From the NCBI GenBank assembly GCA_029203125.1, contig CP119317.1, positions 1,736,001 through 1,800,000 of the forward strand: DNA of 64,000 bases, written 5' to 3'. The stretch comes from Candidatus Cohnella colombiensis (GTDB lineage Bacteria > Bacillota > Bacilli > Paenibacillales > Paenibacillaceae). The notes under the pieces are model-generated. The model had not been told where the DNA came from, searched no databases, and worked only from the letters and a program-made list of their open reading frames with translations. Shown piece after piece: positions 34,676 through 42,855 of this stretch (positions are counted from its first letter, which is position 1; every line of letters begins with the position of its first letter). The translations under genes and the position numbers were made by a program.

Positions 34676-36397
34676 CTAATATCTAAATTGCACGATAATT
34701 TTCTGTAGCTTATCTGACATATCGGCCAATACATATGCGGATGCCGTAATTTCCTGTAAACCGGCTGTTTGCTCATCTATAGAAACTGCGACTTCTCTAT
34801 AACCTTCAGAAGCTTTTTCTGCAATAGATGTAATAACTTTGCTCGTTTCTTCCACTGCATTAAAATCTTGAACCATATCTTCAATACATGTGGTAACAAT
34901 TCTATTTTGCCTCTCAACTTCCGAGGATTTTTCCACAATATCAGTAAATGCTTGTCTAGACGCTTCTGCCATCTGAGTACCTTCTTTAATTTCACTTACT
35001 CCAATCTTCATACTTAGAGCAACATATTGAGACTCGCTTTGTATTTCTTGCAGAATTTCAGCAATCTTTGAAGCAGACTTTGAGGAGCTATCAGCTAGTT
35101 TTTTAATTTCTTGCGCAACTACAGCGAAGCCTTTACCTTCAGTCTTAGCTCTAGCTGCCTCGATGCCTGCGTTCAGTCCCAAAATATTAGTTTGTTTTGC
35201 CATTTCTGAAATCGCGGCGACGATCTTTTTAATTTGGCTAGTTTTGTCTTGAAGTTTCTCTGAGCTTACTTGGGTTTCCAAAATCTTTCTCTCGATGATT
35301 TCAATTTGCTGAATGAGACTATTTATTTTAATATTGCCTACGATAGCAGCTTGGTTTGCATCAATAGAAACTTGTAAGACATTTCTAGCAAATTGAAGCA
35401 CCTCTTTATTGCTTTGATACAACTTCGCTACAATTTCTCGAGTTTGCTGTGATTTACCAAGCTGATCTTTAGCCCCTACAGAAACTTCATTGATAACGAG
35501 GGAAATTTGCTCAACCGCTTTGGAGCTAAGCTCTACATTGTGTTTTAAAGTTTCTGCTGTATTCGTTACCTCATTGCTGCTTTTATTTGTCTCAGATATA
35601 AAAGCTCTAAGATTCTCAGTCAAGGTATTAATAGATGTGCCTAATACGGCTAATTCATCCTTTGTTTTTACATCGACCGAATCAAGTTTCAAATTTTTAT
35701 TCGCAATATTTTCCGAGTGCCGAACTAATAATGAAATCGTGTTAGCAATCTTAGTTGAAAAAAGAACAGCTCCGCATATGCTGAAAATGGATACTAGCCC
35801 AATAGTCATAAAAATGAGATATTTTGTACGTTCTGTTTGTTTATTTAATTGTTCCTTCGTCGTTTTCTGGAAATTGAGTTCGTCATTAAGAAATTCACTC
35901 ACGCCTGTATTTAAAAATCCAGTAATCTTTACAGCTTCAACATTAGTTGCAGATGCACCAGTCAAATCACCATTGTCTATTAGATCGATAGTCTCAGTTA
36001 CTTTATGTTCAAAACTTTTTGACAACGCAGCCACAGCATCTAATGCTTTTGAACCTTTATCATCGAGCACAACTTGTTTCAATTTCTCAACACTGCTCTT
36101 TATCGAGATTAAACTAGCGTCCACAATCTTCTTTTCATCTGGTGATTGAAATATCATGTATTGTCTTAGAGTTTCACGAATGATATCAGAATTTTCTGTT
36201 ATTAAACTCGCTGTTAATGAGAGTTGAACCATTGAATCTAACTTTGTCATCGAGGTCTTCATTTGGTAGTAAGTCATCAAGTTTACACTGCTTAATACGA
36301 TAATTATGGCTACAAAACTTGTAATAAACTTTACTCGTAAGGATAATGATTGTAATTTCAATAGTCGTAAAATCCCTTGATTAATAAATAACGGCAT
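34676..36397 (-). CDS. Methyl-accepting chemotaxis protein
   Basis: This 573-residue chemoreceptor has an N-terminal helix (about residues 20-45), an extracytoplasmic four-helix-type sensor domain (about 45-205), a second helix (KYLIFMTIGLVSIFSICGAV), a HAMP domain and a signalling domain with the conserved tip AKQTNILGLNAGIEAARAKT. ATG 36397 follows GGGAGGTAG. The leader is exceptional: its own promoter and four tandem antiterminator/terminator modules. Downstream of a PTS permease and a GlcT-like gene, it may sense or be co-induced with the PTS sugar. The ligand is unknown. Confidence 0.94.
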   Translation of the reverse strand: MPLFINQGILRLLKLQSLSLRVKFITSFVAIIIVLSSVNLMTYYQMKTSMTKLDSMVQLSLTASLITENSDIIRETLRQYMIFQSPDEKKIVDASLISIKSSVEKLKQVVLDDKGSKALDAVAALSKSFEHKVTETIDLIDNGDLTGASATNVEAVKITGFLNTGVSEFLNDELNFQKTTKEQLNKQTERTKYLIFMTIGLVSIFSICGAVLFSTKIANTISLLVRHSENIANKNLKLDSVDVKTKDELAVLGTSINTLTENLRAFISETNKSSNEVTNTAETLKHNVELSSKAVEQISLVINEVSVGAKDQLGKSQQTREIVAKLYQSNKEVLQFARNVLQVSIDANQAAIVGNIKINSLIQQIEIIERKILETQVSSEKLQDKTSQIKKIVAAISEMAKQTNILGLNAGIEAARAKTEGKGFAVVAQEIKKLADSSSKSASKIAEILQEIQSESQYVALSMKIGVSEIKEGTQMAEASRQAFTDIVEKSSEVERQNRIVTTCIEDMVQDFNAVEETSKVITSIAEKASEGYREVAVSIDEQTAGLQEITASAYVLADMSDKLQKIIVQFRY

Positions 36398-36430
36398 AAA
36401 TACTACCTCCCTACGATAATAGTTAAAAGC

Positions 36431-36510
36431 AAAAAAGCACGAGCGATAGAAGCGTATGCTTCCTGTCACTCATGCCCTTTCGGTAACACGTGCAGGTTTA
36501 TTAAGTTATA
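36431..36510 (-). promoter_or_regulatory. RAT-terminator module 4 (closest to the chemoreceptor gene)
   Basis: On the minus strand the unit reads CACGTGTTACCGAAAGGG and continues GCATGAGTG, a GlcT-like ribonucleic antiterminator in which CAC pairs with GTG around a CC-GAAA-GG hairpin. The 3' part GCATGAGTGACAGGAAGC instead pairs with GCTTCTATCGCTCGTGC, followed by TTTTTT. The two folds exclude each other. Confidence 0.82.
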
Positions 36511-36517
36511 TGAATAC

Positions 36518-36598
36518 AAAAAAGACATGAACGATAGAAGCGTATGCTTCCTGTCACTCATGCCCTTTCGGTAACACGTGCAGGTTTATTAAGTTATA
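36518..36598 (-). promoter_or_regulatory. RAT-terminator module 3
   Basis: Near-identical to the module at 36431-36510. The 3' terminator arm is changed to GTTCATGTC, which pairs better with GGCATGAGTGAC and is followed by TTTTTT. The antiterminator half is unchanged. Confidence 0.82.
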
Positions 36599-36605
36599 TG
36601 AATAC

Positions 36606-36687
36606 AAAAAAGACATGAACGATAGAAGCGTAATGCTTACTGTCACTCATGCCCTTTCGGTAACACGTGTAGGTTTATTAAGTTATA
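36606..36687 (-). promoter_or_regulatory. RAT-terminator module 2
   Basis: Third copy along the plus strand. It has one inserted base and a G-to-T change in the hairpin tip (AGTAAGCATTACGCTTCT) that keep pairing, and CACGTGTTACC is conserved. Compensated changes argue that the fold is maintained. Confidence 0.82.
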
Positions 36688-36695
36688 ATGAAAGC

Positions 36696-36775
36696 AAAAA
36701 AGCACGAGCGATAGAAGCGTATGCTTCCTGTCACTCATGCCCTTTCGGTAACACGTACAGGTTTATTAAGTTATA
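36696..36775 (-). promoter_or_regulatory. RAT-terminator module 1 (promoter-proximal)
   Basis: First copy met by RNA polymerase. Its 5' arm reads TACGTGTTACC, so the C of the CAC:GTG stem is replaced by T, giving a G-U pair. The terminator half ends in GCTCGTGC and TTTTTT. It begins only a few bases after the predicted transcription start. Confidence 0.8.
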
Positions 36776-36778
36776 GCA

Positions 36779-36807
36779 ATCATAAACGATATTTAATTAC
36801 ATTTCAA
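36779..36807 (-). promoter_or_regulatory. Promoter of the chemoreceptor leader
   Basis: On the minus strand TTGAAA (36802-36807), a 17-base spacer and TATGAT (36779-36784) form a good sigma-A promoter between the PTS gene stop and the first RAT module. It allows chemoreceptor transcription independent of the PTS gene. Confidence 0.75.
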
Positions 36808-36815
36808 TATGTAAT

Positions 36816-38258
36816 TTACAAAAGTTTCATTATTTCGTCTTTTATCCGATCGGAGTGCGTCCCGAATATGATCACCACTGAGCCCTGGCCCATCCTCATG
36901 ACTGCTGCCGCACCTAGTTTTTTCAACTGTTTATCATTCATCAGATTGTCGTTTCTCAGTAGAATGCTCAAGCGGGTAATGCACGCATCAATGCTCACAA
37001 CGTTATTGGCACCGCCAATGTTAATCAGAACCTGTTGGGCTCGCTGTAATGTTGTCTGCTGTGCCAATGACACTTCCGAAATATTCTCAGACTGTTCCAT
37101 TTCTCTGCCTGGGGTCGCTAAGTTGAACTTGACGATAAAGTATCTAAAAATGGCATAGTATACGATTCCGAATAAGATTCCAATTGGTATGAGAAGAAGA
37201 GGTTTAGATGCTAGTTGATAATTGATTAAGAAGTCTATGAATCCAGCTGAAAAGCCGAAGCCGTGTTTGATGCCTAGAATCGTCGTTATCAACCCCGATA
37301 CTCCAGTCAAGAAGGCATGAACAATGTATAGTAGTGGCGAGGCGAACAGGAACGCGAACTCGATGGGTTCCGTAATTCCCGTAAAAAAGGATGCCAACGC
37401 TGCACTAATAAATATCGTCGTAATCGCTTTTCGTTTGAGTGGATTTGCCGAACGGATAATGGCAAGTGCTCCTGCCGGTAAAGCAAACATCATGATTGGA
37501 TAATAACCGGTCATAAAGAGTCCTGCGGACGGATCGCCGGCAAAAAAACGTGCTAAATCTCCGTGTATTTCCCGACCGGCCGAGTCTTCGAACACTCCGA
37601 TTTGAAACCAAACAATGTTGTTAATGACATGATGCAATCCAATCGGTAGCAACAATCGATTCGATGTGCCGAATATAAATGATCCGATTGCATCCAAATC
37701 GACCATCCAACGCCCAAATTCATCCATTACGGATTGGATCGGTCCCCATATGATACCAAGAACAATCGCTATTGGGATCATTACCATCGGTGTTGCGATC
37801 GATACGAATCGCTTGCCACTGAAGAAACCTAGCCATTCGGGAAGTTTGATTTGGTGATACTTATTATACATATAGGAGGCAACCACGCCTGCTATGATGC
37901 CACCCATCACGCCCATATCCAACTGTTCCTGGCTGCTGCCAAATACCGTAGGGATTTTTTCCAAAATGGTATCCAATACTTCATAAGCGATCGCTGCCGC
38001 TAGAGCTGCGATTCCGTGACCGGCAAGTCCTATCGCAATTCCTATTGCGAAAATAAGTGCAAGGTTGTCAAAAAGTGCGGAACCCCCGGCCAATAAGAAT
38101 GGAGCGATGTAATGGTTGATAAAGCCGCCGATTGATTGGCCGAAATGAAAATCTTCCACATAGTCTATCTTCCCAAACCGCAATAAGAATGCAGCCGCCG
38201 GAAGCGTTGCGACAGGAAGCATTAGCGACCTACCCATCTTCTGCAATATCGCTATCAA
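36816..38258 (-). CDS. PTS EIICB permease, glucose/N-acetylglucosamine type
   Basis: This 480-residue PTS transporter has an N-terminal EIIC domain (about 1-370, ten helices) and a C-terminal EIIB domain whose phosphorylation site is Cys426 in SIDACITRLS. EIIC segments such as LLLPIGLHHVINNIVWFQIG and MTGYYPIMMFALPAGALAII resemble NagP/NagE more than PtsG. No EIIA is present, so a separate EIIA must phosphorylate it. It begins at TTG 38258 after GGGTGG, 20 bases after the antiterminator gene, with which it is probably co-transcribed. Confidence 0.9.
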   Translation of the reverse strand: MIAILQKMGRSLMLPVATLPAAAFLLRFGKIDYVEDFHFGQSIGGFINHYIAPFLLAGGSALFDNLALIFAIGIAIGLAGHGIAALAAAIAYEVLDTILEKIPTVFGSSQEQLDMGVMGGIIAGVVASYMYNKYHQIKLPEWLGFFSGKRFVSIATPMVMIPIAIVLGIIWGPIQSVMDEFGRWMVDLDAIGSFIFGTSNRLLLPIGLHHVINNIVWFQIGVFEDSAGREIHGDLARFFAGDPSAGLFMTGYYPIMMFALPAGALAIIRSANPLKRKAITTIFISAALASFFTGITEPIEFAFLFASPLLYIVHAFLTGVSGLITTILGIKHGFGFSAGFIDFLINYQLASKPLLLIPIGILFGIVYYAIFRYFIVKFNLATPGREMEQSENISEVSLAQQTTLQRAQQVLINIGGANNVVSIDACITRLSILLRNDNLMNDKQLKKLGAAAVMRMGQGSVVIIFGTHSDRIKDEIMKLL

Positions 38259-38278
38259 TCATTCCACCCCATCCCCGG

Positions 38279-39145
38279 TCACTTATTCTCTTCCTTGACA
38301 TGAACATGAAAGAAACGATACAGGTGCATAACCAAATATCCGATTTCCTCTTTAGGGATTTCCGTATTCAAATGTTCTTCCATAATCTTTGCTAGTTTTA
38401 GCGCGAGTTGATATTCTTCTTTGAATTTCTGATGCATGTCTTCGAAGAAAGGGTTGTCTATCGCGTTAAATTGAATGATTCTTTCGAAACTGAAGCGTAA
38501 ATGTGTAATTAAACGAATGTAACCGCTGTCGGTACGTGGTATATGTATGGTTAGACTCGTTTCTATTTCCGCAACTAGCTCTTGTATTAAATTTGTAAAC
38601 TTAACCAATTCTCCGACAGATACGTTCTCGATTGCGGAATACACATGGAATGTCAAAAAGCCGACTTCTTCCTCAGGAATTTCTATTTCGAAGGCGGATG
38701 CGATTATATTGGCGGCTTGCCGTGCAACTTCATATTCTTTGGGATAAGATATCTTCGTTTCATACAAAAAAGGATTAATGATTTCAATTTTGTTCCGCAA
38801 CCGATAAACCGCGAATTGAATATGGCTGGGAAGGGCTAAATACACTTTGTTGTTTACCTTTTTTTGAAATTCGGACTCCATGAGTTCTATGATGTTTTCT
38901 GAAATACGTAATACTTTCGGATCCATCCCTTCGATAAGCGACTGAAATTGTATGACCTTATCACGATCGTCCAATCGGAACCGTTTTTCGATTCGCTCGT
39001 CTTTCGAAGCTATTGTTGCTCCAATTTTGGAAGAAAAGCCGAGTCCTTTGCCGAATAGGACCATTTCAACGCCGGATTCGTCTTTGGACAACACTACGTT
39101 GTTTCCGACTATACGGTCGATGACATAAAGGGTATTATCATTCAC
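38279..39145 (-). CDS. PRD-containing transcription antiterminator, GlcT/LicT-like
   Basis: This 288-residue BglG-family protein has an RNA-binding CAT domain (about 1-60, NTLYVIDRIVGNNVVLSKDE and GKGLGFSSKIG) and two PTS regulation domains. Candidate phosphorylated histidines lie in PSHIQFAVYR, GFLTFHVYSA, LITHLRFSFER and GYLVMHLYRF. GTG 39145 follows GAGGGAG with 11-base spacing; upstream codons are leader. It should bind the RAT in its own leader and those before the chemoreceptor gene, with activity set by EII phosphorylation. Confidence 0.92.
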   Translation of the reverse strand: MNDNTLYVIDRIVGNNVVLSKDESGVEMVLFGKGLGFSSKIGATIASKDERIEKRFRLDDRDKVIQFQSLIEGMDPKVLRISENIIELMESEFQKKVNNKVYLALPSHIQFAVYRLRNKIEIINPFLYETKISYPKEYEVARQAANIIASAFEIEIPEEEVGFLTFHVYSAIENVSVGELVKFTNLIQELVAEIETSLTIHIPRTDSGYIRLITHLRFSFERIIQFNAIDNPFFEDMHQKFKEEYQLALKLAKIMEEHLNTEIPKEEIGYLVMHLYRFFHVHVKEENK

Positions 39146-39205
39146 TCTGTTGCTCACTCCCTCAATGAACCGCCACCTGATATTAATCAATTTAAAATAA
39201 AAAAA

Positions 39206-39267
39206 GAGCAAAAAGAGATTTCTAGTTTGAAATCTTTTTTGGCTCATGCCTTCAACAGTAACATGCC
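39206..39267 (-). promoter_or_regulatory. RAT and overlapping terminator in the antiterminator leader
   Basis: On the minus strand GGCATGTTACTGTTGAAGGC plus ATGAGCC (39267-39241) forms a RAT-type hairpin. GAGCCAAAAAAGATTTC pairs with GAAATCTCTTTTTGCTC (39245-39206, two mismatches), followed by a T-run, as the competing terminator. The shared GAGCC makes the folds exclusive. Confidence 0.8.
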
Positions 39268-39286
39268 AGTGGATATTTATAAAATT

Positions 39287-39315
39287 ATATTAATGTGTAT
39301 GTTGAATTTTGTCAA
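39287..39315 (-). promoter_or_regulatory. Promoter of the antiterminator-PTS operon
   Basis: On the minus strand TTGACA (39310-39315), 17 bases, TAATAT (39287-39292). Transcription would begin about ten bases before the RAT. Confidence 0.78.
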
Positions 39316-39432
39316 TCGATTGAAACTTGTGCCTTTATCCCAAACATTTCCACACTTAAATCGATTAAATGAACTCCATGAACTGCTTATTCCGCGTACG
39401 TAGTTTATTTACTACAACAATTCTGTAACCAT

Positions 39433-40374
39433 TTAATTAGAATGTTCAATTGATATCGCTACTCCGCCTCTTTTGCGACCCAATCCTACATACTCGTGGG
39501 CTTCAACAATCCGATCCATTGGGTATGTTCTGTCAACAATAGGTTTAATAGACCCGGCTTCAATGATTTCTTTAATTCTAGCAAGGCGTTCCGATTTCAA
39601 TTCTAATTTCCCATCATCGATGGATATATATTTCCCATCAGAGCTTAGCGCTTTTTTGCACTTTTCTTTAATTTTTGAACTTTTGGCTTTGCCCGCTGCG
39701 TCGAGCATAAAGTCATAACGATCGATCAAATGAACAGAATCGTCTTTGGTGTAGTCAATGACCTTATCTGCACCCAGAGACTTTACAAATTCCACATGTG
39801 CAGTACTACATACCCCTGTCACTTCAGCTCCATAATATTTGGCCAGTTGGATGGCCATTGTGCCTGAAGTTCCTGAAGCCCCATATATAAGAACTTTTTG
39901 TCCGCGTTGAACATTCCCTTCCTCTATTCGCTGTAAAGCTAACAGACCGCCATATGCTGCAGCAGTTGCTTCTTCGTAACTTATATTGGCAGGTTTTAAC
40001 GATAGACATCCATGCATAGAGTCTGTTTCTTTCATACATTTGTATTGGGCATAAGCGCCAAGTCCAAAACCAGTAACCCCATAAACCTGATCCCCTACTT
40101 TAAAACGTTTGATGTCTTTACCTACTGATTCGATTTCTCCTGCTAACACCATGCCTATGATCGATTTTCTCGGCTTTGTTAATCCTAAAAATAGACGCAT
40201 CGGTATCCAAAATTGAATAGGTATTTGAGAACCTCGAATGTAGATGTCACTCGCGGTTACTGCAGAAGCGTAGATTTTAATGCATACTTCATCGTGCTTA
40301 GGTGAAGGTTTGATGACTTCCTTCAGTTGAAGTACTTCTGGTGGTCCATATTTCGTGCATACAACTGCTTTCAT
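39433..40374 (-). CDS. Zinc-independent quinone oxidoreductase-like MDR protein
   Basis: This 313-residue medium-chain dehydrogenase/reductase starts MKAVVCTKYGPPEVLQLKE and carries the nucleotide-binding motif VLIYGASGTSGTMAIQLAKY. The catalytic zinc cysteine and histidine of alcohol dehydrogenases are absent (DIYIRG replaces the usual Cys-His region), so it is a QOR-type NAD(P)H reductase. ATG 40374 follows AAGGAAGG. It lies four bases after a DUF4386 gene and is probably regulated with it by the divergent TetR protein. Confidence 0.88.
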   Translation of the reverse strand: MKAVVCTKYGPPEVLQLKEVIKPSPKHDEVCIKIYASAVTASDIYIRGSQIPIQFWIPMRLFLGLTKPRKSIIGMVLAGEIESVGKDIKRFKVGDQVYGVTGFGLGAYAQYKCMKETDSMHGCLSLKPANISYEEATAAAYGGLLALQRIEEGNVQRGQKVLIYGASGTSGTMAIQLAKYYGAEVTGVCSTAHVEFVKSLGADKVIDYTKDDSVHLIDRYDFMLDAAGKAKSSKIKEKCKKALSSDGKYISIDDGKLELKSERLARIKEIIEAGSIKPIVDRTYPMDRIVEAHEYVGLGRKRGGVAISIEHSN

Positions 40375-40378
40375 GAGC

Positions 40379-41041
40379 TCAATTCCTTCCTTTGACAACA
40401 AGATAAATACCAGCAAAAAACTCAAAAGGAACATACGGTACAGCGAAAACAGAAACTGCATTAACACCATAAATTTTCAAAACAACACCGACAAGTACTA
40501 ATGGAACGGCAAATAATCCCCATAAAGATAGCCATTTGGGTATCGCATTGGATCTATATAGCAAGTAATAAAAGATAATAGCACCAAGACCAAATGGGAT
40601 GATATGAATTCTATAAATAAAATCCTTAGTTTCCAGCGCTAATTTCCCCATTAATACAAGTGCATTGTCTCCGGTAGCCACATATTCTTGACTGATATTC
40701 AAAAGTACAAAGGCGGCAAATTTACTTACAACAAGAATTACAGCCTCAATAATGTAGAACCCTAGCGCGACAAGTGCCATTGCTTTATTTTGCTTTCCGA
40801 CTACAAGAAAAAGCATTGTTGCCAAAAAAATAATTCCTAAAGCAGTGATGACGTCTCCGATAATACTTGCATGCACCATGCCCGCATTATGACCTAAATT
40901 AAGCATTGTTGTGCTTATATCTCCTGGAATTACAAATGGGTTAAATAAAAATGCTCCACTGATCAGTGAAGTACATGCTTGAAGTAAAAAAGCCACTCCT
41001 AAAGCTAATGACAGGTTTCTATTCATGTCATTCGTATTCAT
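40379..41041 (-). CDS. DUF4386-family membrane protein
   Basis: This 220-residue protein has about six transmembrane helices and matches the DUF4386 pattern: an N-terminal LALGVAFLLQACTSLISGA helix, YIIEAVILVVSKFA in the middle and IHIIPFGLGAIIFYYLLYRS near the end. Function unknown. GGGAGG precedes the ATG. It forms an operon with the following oxidoreductase and faces a TetR-type regulator across an operator-rich intergenic region. Confidence 0.88.
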   Translation of the reverse strand: MNTNDMNRNLSLALGVAFLLQACTSLISGAFLFNPFVIPGDISTTMLNLGHNAGMVHASIIGDVITALGIIFLATMLFLVVGKQNKAMALVALGFYIIEAVILVVSKFAAFVLLNISQEYVATGDNALVLMGKLALETKDFIYRIHIIPFGLGAIIFYYLLYRSNAIPKWLSLWGLFAVPLVLVGVVLKIYGVNAVSVFAVPYVPFEFFAGIYLVVKGRN

Positions 41042-41110
41042 ATATACCTCCCAATAGTTTCATGAAGTAACTATGTGGTATTGAATATTATCCCATCGTT
41101 AGTTATACTC

Positions 41111-41163
41111 TACAGTGTAATTAACCGACAGTCAATAGTTAATTACACTACACGGTGTATAAT
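41111..41163. promoter_or_regulatory. TetR operator region with perfect 12-bp inverted repeat
   Basis: AGTGTAATTAAC (41114-41125) and GTTAATTACACT (41138-41149) are perfect inverted copies. Two smaller dyads, TACAGTGTA (41111-41119) and CTACACGGTGTA (41148-41159), sit at the edges, and TATAAT at 41158-41163 serves the TetR gene. It probably represses both divergent units. Confidence 0.7.
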
Positions 41164-41196
41164 ATTAATATCATCTTGAGAGGATTGTAATGCGAT

Positions 41197-41820
41197 ATGA
41201 ACGACATACCTAGAGCTACTATAAAAAGAGATACAAGCAGGAAGCATGAATCCATCCTTAACGGGGCTATACAAGTGTTCACAGAAATGGGTTACGACAA
41301 TGCAAGTATGGATAAAATCGCTGAGATCACTGGCGTTTCAAAACGCACGGTTTATAATCATTTTTTAAGTAAAGAAAATCTGTTTCAAGAAGTCGTTGCC
41401 AAATTCCTTGAAGAACAACAAATTCTGAAGCAAATTGATTATGATCCTGCAAAATCCTTGGAAGATCAATTAACTGCATTTGCTAATGCCGAGCTATTCT
41501 TGATCAACAGCCCCTCAAGACTCGGATTGTCCCGGGTTCTTACCTCAGTCTTTATTAGAGATATTGACTATGCGAGAATGACAAGAGCGAAATATGCCTC
41601 TCCTCTTGAGCCCTTCATGAAATGGCTTATGGCTGCGCACGAAGATAATCGACTGCACATAGACAATCCCCCCCTTGCTGCAAGGGTATTTTACTCCATG
41701 ATCGAAGGAGCTCTCACCTGGCCTGCATTATTCCAACATGGGATCAACACTGAAAGTGTCAAACCTCTAATGGACGAGCTAATACTCACTTTCATTACTA
41801 GGTATCGTAAAGTCGATTAG
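41197..41820 (+). CDS. TetR-family regulator
   Basis: This 207-residue repressor has an N-terminal TetR DNA-binding domain (NASMDKIAEITGVSKRTVYN) and a C-terminal domain of the AefR/TetR_C type (PSRLGLSRVLTSVFIRDIDY). It is divergent from the DUF4386-oxidoreductase pair and probably represses both them and itself through the dyads at 41111-41163. The ATG is preceded by TTGAGAGGATT about 16-22 bases upstream, so the ribosome site spacing is loose. The effector is unknown. Confidence 0.9.
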   Translation: MNDIPRATIKRDTSRKHESILNGAIQVFTEMGYDNASMDKIAEITGVSKRTVYNHFLSKENLFQEVVAKFLEEQQILKQIDYDPAKSLEDQLTAFANAELFLINSPSRLGLSRVLTSVFIRDIDYARMTRAKYASPLEPFMKWLMAAHEDNRLHIDNPPLAARVFYSMIEGALTWPALFQHGINTESVKPLMDELILTFITRYRKVD

Positions 41821-41848
41821 CTAAAACATATTTGTTTCAACAATCAAG

Positions 41849-41899
41849 AAAAGGACTATGTTTATGCCGTATTTATTACGACATAGAAGTAGTCCTTTT
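41849..41899. terminator. Bidirectional terminator
   Basis: AAAAGGACTA (41849-41858) and TAGTCCTTTT (41890-41899) pair around a partly paired interior. It lies between the convergent TetR gene and the USP-like gene. Confidence 0.75.
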
Positions 41900-41928
41900 G
41901 ACATCTATCCTATTCAGTTAGCTTTAAT

Positions 41929-42582
41929 TTAACGACTTACTAAGCTGTCTTTTTTCACATGATCATCAACAACGTTCACTTCAATCATTTCATTATCCTT
42001 CATGAATTTATACACGCCATTATTAAAGTCCGTTCCAACTTCCTTATAGAAGATACCTTCGTATTTATCTCGTTGCGTATGATTGAAGCATAAACGATAG
42101 CCATCTGCTACTTCAATCAAATAAGCGCGTATTCCTTTTTCGTAGAAGCCGTCTTGATTGTTCACATCTCGCGATACAGACACAACATGCAAATCAACAA
42201 ACGAGAGCTCATTGAGCAATATATTAATAAACGACCCCTTCGTAATTTCTTCCCACCGGCTTTTTGCAGTTTGACCGATGACGATCTGAGTAACATTAAG
42301 TTGCTTCACGACTTCATTAATGACCTTAACAACCGGTCGTTTTTCTTTGTATTTGACAATAAATTGCTCAGCTCCGAATTGTTCAGCAAGCTTTCTCCAT
42401 GTGGAGATATAATGGATTTTCTCGATATCCCACTCATCTTCTGGCTGCGAATCTACCGTCAGTACGTAAAGTGGACATTGTAGCATCTTAGCTATTTTTC
42501 CACCTCTTCGAATAAGCGGTTCGCCATTGGGTCCATAATATACACAGACAAGTATGCACTCATCCATACGTCCAGTAATCAT
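41929..42582 (-). CDS. USP/KdpD-like nucleotide-binding-fold protein
   Basis: This 217-residue protein has an N-terminal universal-stress-protein-like domain related to the cytoplasmic USP domain of KdpD (ECILVCVYYGPNGEPLIRRG and VTQIVIGQTAKSRWEEITKG). An extra domain of about 75 residues follows. It has no kinase domain. ATG 42582 follows AGAGGTG. It is divergent from the Mrp antiporter operon; KdpD USP domains bind nucleotides such as c-di-AMP in some Firmicutes, so a role in cation homeostasis is plausible but inferred. Confidence 0.8.
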   Translation of the reverse strand: MITGRMDECILVCVYYGPNGEPLIRRGGKIAKMLQCPLYVLTVDSQPEDEWDIEKIHYISTWRKLAEQFGAEQFIVKYKEKRPVVKVINEVVKQLNVTQIVIGQTAKSRWEEITKGSFINILLNELSFVDLHVVSVSRDVNNQDGFYEKGIRAYLIEVADGYRLCFNHTQRDKYEGIFYKEVGTDFNNGVYKFMKDNEMIEVNVVDDHVKKDSLVSR

Positions 42583-42656
42583 AGTTGAAGTTTCACCTCT
42601 ATAAAATGTTACACTAAGCCTACATATAAAATTTAGTGTTGTCAATTTCCATAGTG

Positions 42657-42855
42657 TATAATAGTATTGAGGTTTGCGCTAAAGATCATCATTTAAGTGT
42701 TAAAAACAGATATTATCTCATTGTAGAACGTTATTTCATGAATTACCCTCGAATATCGCAAATTTTATATTCCAATTATTAGCACGCTGATCTTTAGGCA
42801 TTGCTCATCAAACTCTTGTAGACAGACCTATCAAACACCATTTGGAGAGGATTGA
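42657..42855 (+). promoter_or_regulatory. Long leader of the mrp operon with distant inverted repeat
   Basis: A TATAAT at 42657-42662 is followed by about 190 bases of untranslated leader. CTAAAGATCA (42679-42688) is repeated in inverted orientation at 42788-42797, enclosing about 100 bases. Such a closing stem could define a structured regulatory RNA. It does not match a riboswitch class that I recognise. Confidence 0.5.

Noticed and set aside
36431..36775. Tandem units as c-di-GMP riboswitches or a CRISPR array
   Set aside because: Repeats before a chemoreceptor suggested GEMM riboswitches, but the conserved c-di-GMP core is absent, and units are 80-82 bases with 7-9-base spacers, unlike CRISPR. 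The GTTAC...GGCATGAGTG core with a competing terminator fits a RAT element much better.
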